Shown here in pieces: positions 22,755 through 33,399 of a stretch of 64,000 nucleotides of DNA (its first letter is position 1; each line of letters opens with the position of its first letter). The notes under the pieces were generated by a model. It was not told where the DNA came from. It made no database searches and saw only the letters and a program-made list of their open reading frames with translations. This stretch comes from Armigeres subalbatus (taxonomy: Eukaryota > Arthropoda > Insecta > Diptera > Culicidae), in NCBI RefSeq assembly GCF_024139115.2, contig NC_085140.1, forward strand, positions 158,436,452 through 158,500,451. The letters are read 5' to 3'. The translations under genes and the position numbers were made by a program.

Positions 22755-22937
22755 CAAGTTTCAAAGTGCTCGCGTTTTCGGGGTCACGCCACTCGATACG
22801 GAGGCGGCGCACAACTGTCATTTTTGTTGATTTAACTTTGCTGCGTCGCAGCATGCGTGAAATAATAAAAATGACAGTTGTGCGTTACTTCCGTATCGAG
22901 TGGTGTGCCCCCGAAAACGCGAGCACTTTGAAACTTG
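22755..22937. mobile_element. Palindromic foldback MITE, 183 bp
   Basis: Almost the whole element is two arms that read as reverse complements. Each arm runs CAAGTTTCAAAGTGCTCGCG, then TTTTCGGGG, CACTCGATACGGA and CACAACTGTCATTTTT. A small hairpin GCTGCGTCGCAGC sits at the centre. The trinucleotide ATT flanks both ends. Confidence 0.75.
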
Positions 22938-22959
22938 GATTCTGTGATAAGTGACCTTA

Positions 22960-25015
22960 AGAATTCTCACGCATACTTCTCTAAGAATCCCTTCTGGAGT
23001 TCCTGAAGCAGACTCTCTGGAAGTTTTTCAAGAAAATTCTTTATGAGTTCCTCCAGAAATTCTTTAATAAATTTCTACACAAATTCCTTCAGAGTTCATT
23101 CGGAAATTCATCCATGAAGAGTTTCTACGAAAAGTCCTTCAAGAGATATTCCTCCAAAAATTCCACCGAAAATTTCTCCAGGAATTTTACCGTAAATTAC
23201 TACAATTAGGCTGTCCATGAGGACATTCAGCGATGGGACTGACAATTGAAATCAAAACAAAGTGTGTATGCAGTTGAACGGAACTCACTTCTGGTGTAAG
23301 CCGCGCTTAACAATTTCCTTTGAATTGTTCTGTCAGTCCGGTCATAATCTGTCAAAAAATCAAGGTAAACGAAAATCGTCAGCTGTTCGCAGCTGTCTTA
23401 TGGATTGCCTTATAACTCCTTCAAGGTTATCCGATAAATCTTACAGCAGGCTTTGCGGAAATTCCTCAACGAGATCCTCCGTAGGTTCTTTTAGTAGTTC
23501 CTTCGAAAATTTCTCCCGGAGTTCCTTCGGAAATTCCTCTAGAAGTCCCACCGAATTTTTCGGTTTTTTAAGGTGTTTCGGAAGAAATTTCTGTAAGATC
23601 TTCTGGAAGACCATTGGATGCATTTTCAAAGGAACTACTGTAGGAATTTCCGAATGAAGACTTATAAGCATTTCCGTAGGAATTTTTGGAGGAATTTCCG
23701 TTGGGACTCCTGAAGGTTTTTCTAGAGGAAGTTGCGAAAGAACTTGTTGAATTTATGGAAAAAAAAATCTGAAAGAACTCCAGTAGGAACCACTGGAGGT
23801 TTTACCGAAGTATTCCTGGGAAATTTCCGGAGTAATTTCTGGAGGACCTCCTGGTGAAATTTCTGACGATACTTCTGGAGTAACTCATGAAGAAAATTTC
23901 GGTAGAATTTCCGTAGCTACTTCTGTAGGAATTTCTGGAGGTTTTTTTTAAAGAAACTCCTGGAAGTAGTCGCGGAAGTATTTTCGAAGCAGTTTTTGTG
24001 TAGTAGTTTCTGGAAGAACAACTAGAGCAGTTTTTGAAGGAATTCCTGGCGGACTTTCCGTAGGAACTCTTGGATGAATTTCTGAAGAAACCCCTAGAAA
24101 ACTCTTCCATTGGATAATTTTCCAAAGGAGTTTCTGGAGGAATTTTTGGAGGTCTTTCCTGGCGGAATGTCGGAAGAAATTTCTGCTAGAACTCATGGCG
24201 GTTTTTCCGTTGGAATAGTTGGAAGGATTTCCGGAAGAATTCCTGAAGGAATTGAAGGAATTTCCTAAAGAGCTGAGTGAAATTTCTGAAGGAGCTCCAG
24301 CCTTTCCGTATGAACTCTTTTAGAAATTTCCGGTGAAATTCCTGGATAAATGTCTGGAAGAAATTACCGTAGGAATTCCTTGAGGAAACTTCGGAGGAAA
24401 TGCTGGCGGATTTTCCGGAGAACTTCCTGAGCAAACTCCTGGAAAAATTTCAAGTGAAATTCCTGGAAGAAATCCAGGCGGATTTCCCGCAGAAACTCTT
24501 AGAGGATTTTTCGGAAGACTGCGTGGATAAATTTCCGAAGGAACTCCTTGAGAAATTTCAGGAAGAACTTTTAGAGGAATGTGGGAAATCCAGGACAAAC
24601 TCCCGAAGAAGATCTTCTGGAGGAATATACGAAGAAACTCTTTGAAGCATTTCTGAAGCAGTTTCTGTAGTATTTTCCGGAGGAACTCTTGGAGATTTTT
24701 TTTTTAAATAAATCTTGCCAGACTTTCCCTACGAACTCTTGAAGAAATTTGTGGAGGAGCTCCTGGATCAATATCTGGAGGAACTCCGGGGGGAATTTCC
24801 GTAAAGTTTCTTTAAAGAATTTTCTCAGAAAAAGCAAGCATTTCCGCATGGGCTCCTTGAGGAATTTCCGGAGGATGCGCTGGCGGAAGGAACTTCTGGA
24901 GGAGTTTCGGTTGACGGAACTTCTGAAAGACTTTCCCGAAGAACTTTTGCGAAAAAATTCGGAAGCACTCCTGAAGGAATTTCGGGATAAACTTCTCTTT
25001 CGGGAAGTGCTCCCG
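22960..25015. repeat. Degenerate TCC/GGA repeat array 2, with orientation switch near 23565
   Basis: The repeat runs as TCC-type units from 22960 to 23205 and 23445 to 23560, then as GGA-type units from about 23575 to 25015. A non-repeat block (23215-23440) interrupts the left arm. The switch point shares flanking sequence with array 1 (GTTCCTTCGGAAATTCCTC before it and GGTGTTTCGG after it), so the two arrays are related as whole foldback units. Confidence 0.8.
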
Positions 25016-25125
25016 ACTTCCCTGGGCATTAATTATCATCGTGTTAGCCTCATGATTTAGGAATGCAATGAGCTTAGAAACCTCATAAATAATAATTGTG
25101 GAAGTGCCTAATAAACAGGGCCGCT
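25012..25125 (+). mobile_element. Feilai-like SINE fragment
   Basis: CTTCCCTGGGCAT, ATCATCGTGTTAGCCTCATG and AATTGTGGAAGTGC match the body of the full copies at 31064 and 55133. The tRNA-like head and the tail are missing. Confidence 0.7.
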
Positions 25126-26234
25126 TGGATAATTTTATTAGAATACAGCAGGCAAGGAGAAATTTATGTAGAAGTAGATTTCAAACCGAGCTGAGGGCAA
25201 TTTATTTTTTGTGATGTCATAAATAAACTTCCTTCTGTTAAGATTCCAATTGGAAAGGAACGGAATATAATAAGCGTTGACACTGAGAGCCAGTGAAAAG
25301 AGATAAGTTTCCACGCTGACACTCTTCCCTTCCTCTCCAATTGCTTTTCAGAAGAAAGGTCATTCGATTTATGTGGCCCGATTGAGTTGAAACGCTTTTT
25401 GTAGCTTTTAAAATAATCGGCATGAAAAACTGATATGGGAACTGTTCTATTTTCCATCTCACTAAACATATATTCATTTCATCGCAACAAAGAAATTCAG
25501 CACCAATTTCGTCGCTTCTTTTTGCTAACATGCGTGTTTAAAATTCCTTTCCATTGCTTTGTTTATCGTAGGATGAATATCGGAGCTATAAGATGAAGTC
25601 CAGGAGCCGAAACCCTACTTCAAAATCGCTCACAAGTTTGCGCGTGTATCAGGGCTCAATGATTTATTAAAAATTTTATTATTTAAATTAAATTTTATTA
25701 TTAACTTTTTAATTTTTTTAATTAAATTTGTTATTGATATCAATTTTCATATTTTCAATGGATTTTTTTTATTCCTTACAGACAGTTGATTTTGTGTAGA
25801 ATCACATGCTATTCTCGCGGGGCGATTGCGCGGGGGTTGGAACTCAATTCACATGGTTTTTGGTTGAATGATTGGCAATGTTTTGATTTGCACCGTGAAT
25901 AAGCACCATCAATTTAAATTAAACAATTTTAATAATACGCTCATGATTAGTGTGTTAATTACCTTTCGCACTTTAAAAAGTAACACATAAACAAATTATT
26001 CAAATTAGTAAGTTCGACCGAGGCATTGCCTTGTCCAGGGCTACCGATTAGGGTCATCCACATTGTATGCAAATTCGTTCACGTTCCATCGACTCGGCGA
26101 TTTTTATTATTATTTTTTCCTGCAAATACAACAAACAAAAGAAACCATACAGCAACCGCGCGGAAAGCGATTGTTTATTGCTTCCTTTTTTATGAAGACC
26201 CAAACGCAAATAATCGTCTACCCTGGCGGTTCGC
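25126..26234. other. AT-rich non-coding DNA, nothing recognised
   Basis: This stretch includes a very AT-rich tract at 25660-25770. No termini or coding motif was found. Confidence 0.4.
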
Positions 26235-26635
26235 TATAAAACATACACACATGTGTTCGCGATCCTTAATATTACAGTCGTCGGGTAGAGTCATATTTGC
26301 GCCTCGCCGGCGAAATGGAAGCATATGTTGATAACCTCCTACCGTATAGCGGCGCGGCGACGGGCGGACAGTTCGCGAAGTGCTTCGCTAGTGCAGCATG
26401 CAGGATTTGCAAACTAAGCGGAATAAACCGCGCAATATAAGAGCAGTACTCCGGATACGAACCCGCGGATGCGATGCTAATGCGAGAACACACAAGGCAC
26501 CAAACAAACGCATGCCGGAATGATTTGGCTGGCATGTGTGTTGTTTGTCCGCACTACCTATCTTTTTGGAGTGGGTTCGTGGATTTTTCCCTCTACTTGT
26601 TATTAGATATTTGAAGCTTGTGTTCGAGAACTCAC
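26235..26635 (+). promoter_or_regulatory. CpG-rich island with TATA-like box and strong splice donor: candidate promoter and first exon
   Basis: TATAAAA lies at 26235-26241, followed by a CpG-rich block with GGCGCGGCGACGGGCGG. A strong donor (CTCAC then GTAAGT at 26636) closes the region. The nearest initiator-like TTACAGTC is about 40 bases from the TATA box, longer than usual. The contrast with surrounding AT-rich DNA suggests a functional host element. The reading as a first exon is an inference. Confidence 0.3.
26315..26440 (+). CDS. Small ORF, 41 codons, unknown function (speculative)
   Basis: The ATG is in good context (GAAATGG) and the frame ends with TAA. The predicted peptide begins MEAYVDNLLPYSG and has an Ala/Cys-rich middle (CFASAACRIC). 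I recognise no family. There is no signal peptide in the usual sense and no long hydrophobic helix. It sits just downstream of the TATA-like box in the CpG-rich island. The opposite strand also has an open frame of 87 codons over the same DNA, which weakens the case. GC-rich DNA keeps frames open by chance. Confidence 0.2.
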   Translation: MEAYVDNLLPYSGAATGGQFAKCFASAACRICKLSGINRAI

Positions 26636-26640
26636 GTAAG

Positions 26641-27169
26641 TCCACATATTTAAACTGATTATATTGCTATGCAACTCGAAATAACTTGTCTAAGAGTACT
26701 TTATCAGTGATTCAGAATGTATCGGTTGTGTAGACCTATCCAATAGGTTTGGTTTGTGCATCCAGTTCAAAATTTTGTGACATTCTTTGCATCAATCGAC
26801 ACTATCTGAGAATGTCATACTTGTTATGTCAGATCATTACGAAGAGACGATTTATTTATTTTGGTTCCTCCAGTAACGTATAAGAAACGATCAGAGAAAT
26901 ATAACTTCAAGAACAATCACGCAGATAGGGTCATAAAAAGGCTGTCATATCTGTTATTTTTGGCGGCAAAAATTTTAGTTCACACTTGATAAGCACATCT
27001 GAAAAACAATTTTTCGTGCATGTTACAACTGAGCAAAGATAAAAAATAGATTTCCACTGGCTTTTGTGGCTCTTTTTTCAAGCTCTGAGCCCCTGGAAAC
27101 GTTTATTAGTTTAGAAATTGTATTCTAGCGCGATTAACCTGAAGAAGTTGCTTCCAAATTGTCTAAAGA
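26641..27169. other. Non-coding stretch, nothing recognised
   Basis: AT-rich DNA without paired ends or motifs. Confidence 0.4.
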
Positions 27170-27290
27170 AATTCTTCCTAGACCATCTGTGAATATTCCT
27201 CCGGGTATTCTTCGTAATCATCGGAGACTACATGCGGAAATCCCTCCATGAATTTTTGCAGAAATCACTTTGGAAATACCTGCAGAAATT
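27170..27290. repeat. Small fragment of the TCC/GGA degenerate repeat
   Basis: ATTCCTCCGGGTATTCTTCG and GCGGAAATCCCTCCATG follow the same unit pattern as the arrays at 20.9-25.0 kb. It runs into the satellite below. Confidence 0.5.
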
Positions 27291-27657
27291 GGTGAGACTT
27301 CGGAGACTCATAGAGTTTTATACCGATCGACTCAGTTCGACGAAAAGAGGTAATGTCTATGTGTTTGTGTGTCTGTGCGCACCCACCAAAAAAAATGAAG
27401 TAGAAGTGTCACTCATTTTTCGGGCACTTATCCGATTTGCTTTCAACATTCGATGCAGAATACTGTCCCAATGTTTCCTATTGAAAATTGGCCAGATCGG
27501 ACTACGAGCTTGGAAATTATGGCCAAAATACTTTTTTCATAGAAATATTGCGAAAAAATGTCACTCATTTTTCAGGAATTCATCCTTAACCGATTTGCTC
27601 GCAACAGTTTGCATTCGACTCAGAAACCTCATTGTTTCGTATTGAAAATTGGCCATA

Positions 27658-28910
27658 GAGTAGAGTGGGGCAAGAGTACGCACTTAGTTTTCAATCGATC
27701 ATGTGGCCCTTATGAAGCAAGCTTCTGCATATCAAATCAGTGTAGATGATTCATATACTCTTCCTTTATGTTACCCAGTGGAAAAAATATTGAAATTATT
27801 GAGATTCGTTTTAGTAGAACCCTTATTGCAAGACAAGTGAAAAACGCACTCTTACCCCACCGGTGGGGTAAAAGTGCGCATCGGGTGGGGTAAGAGTACG
27901 CATTTATCCAATCATGTGCTTTAAGTATATATTAACACAAATAAGAGTTAATAACATTTAATTGATGTTTAATGAGCATATATTAGGGAATGTTTAAAGA
28001 TTACGTAACTCTTAAAGGGGGAGGGGGTCCTAAAAATGTGCACTTTCATACGAAAAACCATTGTTTTTTATATATACAAAAAATTACAGAGGTAAACGTA
28101 ACGTAAAATTTGGCTATTTCATCACCCCTCCCCCCCTATGTTACACTATTTGTATAAATCCTCTAAAAATTATATGGATCGTCGCACATCTCACAACCCC
28201 TCCCAGCTAAACGTTGCGTAATTTATGAATGTTTCTTTTGATTAAATGAAATATCATTTAGATGAAATTGTGTTTTCGTACTATGTTTAGGTGTACAACA
28301 AGTCCTAATACAATTTCATTATTTCGCTTCAGTGCTTTGTTCGCTAAGTCCTTTCTAACACCAAATTACTTCAACTTATCCTAAAAACTCGTGATAATTT
28401 CAAATTCTGTCCCTTTTTTCTTAGTTGTGGATCTTTACGCTTTGGAAGAAGTCTTATTTCGGCCGGAGATACGGGTTTGACACCATAACTTGAAGATTCA
28501 TATGCGTACTCTTCCTGCGTACGGTTCCTGCGTACTTTTACCCCACAGTCCCAAAAATTATTCAAGTAATGGTTTTGACTTCTTGGAAAACCAACCGGAT
28601 TGGTGTTCTGTACCATAAAGTACTCTATACAATAGGTTATCGAAATGGTATAATGTTCTCCTGATTGAACGTATATATGGTAATGAAATACTAGTTGCGG
28701 AAATCCAATTATTTTTAGCAAAATGACCAAAAAGTTATCTAACTCCATATCTCCCTTGTTGTTTATTCAAATCGTTTACAATTACACATGATAATAGTTG
28801 GCCAGAATACCTGTCAAACTGATGCAGTGCTGCTAGTTTATCTTTTTTTATTACTTCAAAAAATCGAAAACGTACTCTTACCCCACGCGCACTCTTGCCC
28901 CACTCTACTC
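27658..28910. mobile_element. TA-flanked non-autonomous DNA transposon, 1.25 kb
   Basis: The ends are perfect 20-bp inverted repeats, GAGTAGAGTGGGGCAAGAGT, with TA at 27656-27657 and 28911-28912. The motif GGGGTAAGAGTACGC or its complement recurs at about 27850-27905, 28500-28555 and 28870-28900. The design matches the element at 3489-4828 although the sequence differs. It interrupts a satellite unit and is itself interrupted by the MITE at 27990-28235. Confidence 0.78.
27990..28235. mobile_element. MITE with ATTACGTAAC-type ends, nested
   Basis: The left end GATTACGTAACTCTTAAAGG and the right end, the complement of TAAATTACGCAACG, are inverted. G-rich and C-rich tracts lie just inside. The interior resembles the MITE at 8125-8285. 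Confidence 0.55.
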
Positions 28911-29224
28911 TAATGCACTATGGTCCCGGAAGTTATGGCCAAAATGCCGTTTTTTATTTGAAGAAAAAAATTACGCTTGTTTTTCAGGTACTTATCCTTA
29001 ACCGATTTACTTGCAACAAGTTGCATTCGCCGCAAAATACTCTACCATTATTTCCTATTGAAAATTTGCCGAATCAGTTTTTTTTTTAATTTTAAATGAA
29101 CTTCTGTGAAAGCACTTAATCAAATTAGGCATCGGGTTCAAATGAATATAAATGTTTGTGTTTTCATTTGCCTGTATAAAACCTGATTACCTTTAAATGA
29201 ATGCTATGAAAGCAATATAAAACG

Positions 29225-29354
29225 TTACGATGAACCACACATCATGATGTATCATATCATTTTTCGAAAGTCGAAAGTGTTGAACACACTATAGAAGAAT
29301 TCTGAAAACTTTCGAAAAATGATATGATGCATCATGGTGTGTAGTTCATCGTAA
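29225..29354. mobile_element. Foldback element, 130 bp, 47-bp arms
   Basis: The left arm runs TTACGATGAACCACACATCA, then TGATATGA-like sequence and CATTTTTCGAAAGT. The right arm is its complement with a few mismatches. The loop is about 36 bases. No target duplication is evident. Confidence 0.65.
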
Positions 29355-29897
29355 AGGAATAATCAATCAGAAATTGACAAATATCTCGAAATTGACGGGA
29401 TAAAACATGTTATTTGTACTTCAATAGACATGTTCTGTAATCGTCATGTTTCTGAATTAATTAAAAATGACAAGAAATGACGCTCCTGGTACGTTAAATT
29501 ATGCGACTGTTATAGACTTCGACGTCTTTAGATCTAGCATTTATTAAATATTCAACTAAAAACTAAATCCGCGCGAAACCCCAAAGTTGCAATGTTAATT
29601 CGCGCCACATCCGCGTAAATCGCGAAATCCACGAAAATCGCAATATCCGCGTAGTCGTAACAAACCTGCAATTCAACAAGTGCCACCATTGCATTGCTAT
29701 CTGTTGTGAGTAATTTCCTCCTTCGAAAACAGTGGTGACTCCTGAACATTCGATTGGGTATGATAAACCAAGGGGCATAATAAACATTTGCTGGCCTAAA
29801 CCGACGCGCCTGTAGTTGGATTATTGGCTCGACGATAACTAAAACCACAAACTACAAACGGACATATACTGGACGACCACCGCAATATAAACTAGGT
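29355..29897. other. Mixed non-coding DNA, unclassified
   Basis: A short motif related to CGCGAAATCC and CCGCGTA recurs around 29570-29650. An open frame on the minus strand (29848-29552) shows no family I can name. Old retroelement debris is possible. Confidence 0.3.
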
Positions 29898-30547
29898 TCA
29901 ACTCTAGAAGAATTTGTTTACCTTGGAACGCTTGTGACATGTGACAATGACGTTTCCCGTGAAATGAAAAGACGTATTGCTGCTGCGAATAGGGCCCTTT
30001 TACGGTTTACGTAACCAGCTTAGGTCCCGCAACATGAAGACGGAAACGAAATTTGCTCTATACAAAACTCTGATTATACCAGTGGCCCTTTATGGACATG
30101 AAGCATGGACATTAAAAGAGGCGGACCGGAGAGCTTTCGGGGTTTTCAAGCGAAAAGTGCTGCGTACAATACTTGGAGGGAAACTAGAAAATGGTGTGTG
30201 GCGCAGACGCATGAATCATGAGCTGTATCAAGTATACAAAGAAGAAAATATTGTGAATCGTATAAAATACGGCAGATTTCAGTGGGCTGGTCACTTAGTG
30301 CGAATGTCGGAAGAAAGAATAGCAATAACAATATTCAACAGAAAACCAGATAGGAGCCGGCGATTTCGTGGAAGGCCACGAACATGCTGGCTGCACGCGG
30401 TGGAATCGGATCTAGAGACCCTAAACGTTCGGGGAAACTGGACGAACATCGCCCAAGACCGACGATTAATGGAGTTCTACTATACGCCCGGCATATGTGT
30501 ATCGACGCTGTAGCCAACCAGGTATCCAGGTATCAACTCTAGAAGAA
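29898..30547 (+). mobile_element. RTE-clade LINE, 5'-truncated copy with 15-bp target-site duplication
   Basis: TCAACTCTAGAAGAA occurs at 29898-29912 and 30533-30547 as an exact duplication. Between them is about 620 bp of the 3' end of an RTE-type element. The coding part reads FVYLGTLVTCDNDVS, AANRALYGLRNQ after a shift, YGHEAWTLKEAD, WAGHLVRM and FRGRPRTCWLHAV. This is the region after the RT domain in RTE/JAM1-like elements. A frame change near 29990 breaks it. The element ends at CAACCAGGTATCCAGG, as does the minus-strand copy at 12189. Confidence 0.85.
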
Positions 30548-31051
30548 CCGAATGGTTGTTTACAACCTACGCGATATCACTTTCGCTTTCCTTGATATCT
30601 GAAGCCTAGCGGATAGATCTTTAACAGTTAGAAGTCTATTGTTTGCTCGAGTAGCAGCATACAGTAGATAGAAGTTTACTTTTGGTGATGAACAGGAATG
30701 TAGCTCGTGAGGTACAATAATCTAACATCCTAACCTACCCAGGAATTGCCTAATTTTCTGAAAAGATAAATAGATTATCCTCTTTGATGGGATAAGAAAT
30801 GGGAAGGTTGAGATGGAGTCTTTAGTTTCGTTGATTCGCTATTAAATGTAGAAATTGTAAAAACACAATTTTTCTAAAGGTTGTTTAAGTATTCCGAATA
30901 CCCTTTTTAATGTAATCACACTTACAATCCCGTCAACACCAGGATTTGTCCGATTTTCCATTTCATGGGAGGTTTGTAATCCCCCTGAATAATAATTAGC
31001 CCGCCAACATTGATCTTAACAGATGGTTTCCATCGTTTAATTATCCCCTGT
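30548..31051. other. Non-coding stretch, nothing recognised
   Basis: Mixed to AT-rich DNA with no paired ends or coding motif. Confidence 0.4.
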
Positions 31052-31063
31052 AGCTGACATCAG

Positions 31064-31353
31064 GGGGGGCCTCTTTAGCCGTGCGTAAGACGCGCGGCTA
31101 CAAAGCAAGACCATGCTGAGGGTGGCTGGGTTCGATTCCCGGTGCCGGTCTAGGCAATTTTCGGATTGGAAATTGTCTCGACTTTCCTGGGCATGAAAGT
31201 ATCATCGTGTTAGCCTCATGACATACGAATGCAAAAATGGTAACTTGGCTAAGAAACCTCGCAGTTAATAACTGTGGAAGTGCTAAATGAACACTAAGCT
31301 GCGAGGCGGCTCTGTCCCAGTGTGGGGATGTAATGCCAATAAGAAAAAGGAGA
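31064..31353 (+). mobile_element. Feilai-type SINE, full copy with 12-bp target-site duplication
   Basis: The tRNA-like head holds box B GGTTCGATTCC near 31130. The body has ATCATCGTGTTAGCCTCATG and GGAAGTGCTAAATGAACAC. The 3' end has CCAGTGTGGGGATGTAATGC and an AAG-rich tail. AGCTGACATCAG at 31052-31063 and 31354-31365 is an exact duplication. The low divergence from the copy at 55133 suggests moderate age. Confidence 0.9.
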
Positions 31354-31469
31354 AGCTGACATCAGTATTCACGCTGCCTTCGCTTCTGAAAGTATTGAAG
31401 AAACTTCTACATCAATTGGATGCGGTTAAGCTAGACATTTCCCAAATCAGAAACCGGTAAGTTTGGCTT

Positions 31470-31545
31470 TTCTCGTAACGCTGCTAGATCACTTTTACGT
31501 AGTGTGTTACGGAGTAAGATCTACCAAACCGAGCCCTAGCTTAAT
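31470..31545 (+). repeat. LINE-tail-related fragment
   Basis: CTTTTACGTAGTGTGTTACG then GAGTAAGATCTACCA is almost the same as the start of the insertion at 37186-37590. The rest of the element is absent. Confidence 0.5.
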
Positions 31546-32263
31546 CCATTATTCGAGCTAGGGCAATAAGTTGGAGTAATAAGGATTTATCGTATTTAGT
31601 CCTCGTTACCAATAAGGCAAAGACAAAGGTGCTGTTTGAACGAGATGGCGCCACAACATTTAAAGTAAAATGAATTTCCTTGTATGGACAAATCATCCGT
31701 TCTCATCAACTACGCATCGCATCAATATGAAAGATAGGTCAAAAAGCAACAAATAATTTTTAGATTATTTGTACCCACGACTTGTTCTACAGTTCTAAAC
31801 AATAAAAGAGATTTCATTGTACCTCCATACTAAATTCTATAGCTTTATACTTTCAATTTCTTCAAGACTGTTCTCCACCTCGTGTGTGTGTGGAAGGAAC
31901 ATTGAAAACTTACGATATCGAACAGCAGATGTCACTAGTGTATATGCAATATTACATTGATACAAACACGCAGCAACACCACCAGTCGCCTGATAATGGA
32001 AATATTGCAATTATACCATCAGGTGTAGTGGCTGTTGGTAAAATGTTTTGAAAGGGTCTCAAGCGGAATTTTTGCTAGAATGCAACTGACGATCTCCTAT
32101 TGCAGTCTCTGAATTATAACTAAATTATCTTTACCTTGCATATGGTTGAAGGACTCGAATTCGCTTCGTTTGAGGCTAAACTATATGCAGCGAAGTAACT
32201 TTTTAAACAATTAGTTAAAACACCTCGGTGCCCATCGTCCTCAGCTGAACTGATTGCTAGAAA
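31546..32263. other. Non-coding stretch, nothing recognised
   Basis: No termini or motif were recognised, apart from a short inverted repeat (GAGCCCTAGCTT and its partner ATTCGAGCTAGGGC) near 31535-31565. Confidence 0.4.
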
Positions 32264-33122
32264 AAAAACCACATTAATCCACCTACAGTGAGATTTTGAA
32301 CCTTCCTTAGTTATAAGGAAATATTTCCAGACTCCAGTATTTAAAACGAGATAAAACTACTCAGCTTCCTACGGCGATTTACCGTGATAGTGACAAAATA
32401 ATTGCCCACCCAAAGGCGGATTTCATGGGTTGAGTGACAACACATGCTGCCTATCTATCAGGCGCTCGTCGGATTGTAGTTATTCAACATAATTAGTAAC
32501 ATTGTAGCATTGTAACATTGTAACATGGTTAGTAACTATCGTAACGCTGGTAGCATATATACTCGTAATTTCCAGAGACCTCGATATTAATTAATCCAGA
32601 ACTAACTAAATCAGTCATTGATCTGGGCGAAACTCAATAGCGTTCAATAATAAGATATATTTCGTCTTATGAATGCCTAATTTTGTAATACTAATCTTGT
32701 TTAATACCTTAACAATGAGCGAGATTTAAATGGTAGTAAATTTCAGAATTTGCACACATACGCACACATACACGCATATAAGTGGTCTATTAGTGTCTCA
32801 AAACATGCTCACATTTGCTATCTAGCTATCACTGAAGAATTTTTTGAAATCCCTTTCAATTTTTGCGTTTTTGCTTTTTTGATAAGATTTTTTTGTACAG
32901 ACTTCTATACGATCCTCAATTAAAATCATTTGTTTCTTTGAAACAAATCAGAAAAATATCATATCATTAGTTACAATTATATTTTCAATATTAAAGTGAA
33001 TTTGTTTCAAATACCTTACATCCTTTAATCTATCACGATATTTATTGATAGATTAAAACGTAACACACCTGCGTAACGCATATAAAGTGAAATTATAGAC
33101 ACTTCCGAAGGAAGGGTCAAAA
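32264..33122. mobile_element. Dispersed ~860-bp repeat, copy 2
   Basis: The same sequence as 13987-14868 in the same orientation, with scattered substitutions. Copy 2 lacks a block of roughly 30 bases after GAGTGACAAC. It has gained a short run of GTAACATT-like repeats near 32505-32530. Both ends match copy 1, including ACACTTCCGAAGGAAGGG at the right. Confidence 0.75.
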
Positions 33123-33399
33123 ACGAGTAAGGTACAGTATTACTGTTCTGTTTTCCCAAGAAAGGATAAGGGGCGCGCCTCCAATTAGATTGTTCTCTGT
33201 GGAGGGTCTAACAAAACTGTATCGAAACCGATAACTGTACCGAAACAGATACTGCATTACTTCTCAATAGTAGTGGAGTTATTCATCACGCACTTATACA
33301 CTGAGGACACAGGAAATGCTACAATAGATCTAATAACTGACCAAAGTGGCACACCCGAACAGAAAAAAGCGTCGTTCATGTCTTAAGTTTTGATCGGTC

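Larger units (their letters stand above)
27300..29085 (-). repeat. ~165-bp satellite family, minus orientation, split by a transposon
   Basis: Units contain TTTCCTATTGAAAATTGGCC and TTATGGCCAAAATAC, the complement of the units at 35.5-36.5 kb. Two and a half units lie at 27380-27657, and the broken unit resumes at 28913-29085 after the inserted TA element. The part before (27300-27380) matches the complement of the tail at 36330-36480. Confidence 0.7.

Noticed and set aside
20833..25060. Many open frames of 60-217 codons, rich in Ser, Lys, Glu and Phe
   Set aside because: They are translations of the degenerate TCC/GGA repeat on both strands and have no domain or conserved start.
28980..28995. 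TTTTTCAGGTACTT as another ratchet point
   Set aside because: It lies in a satellite unit and is a repeat feature; the donor half is weak.
29552..29848. 98-codon minus-strand frame with QARRFRPANVYYAPWF
   Set aside because: No family could be named and the DNA is repetitive (CGCGAAATCC words). It is left as unclassified.
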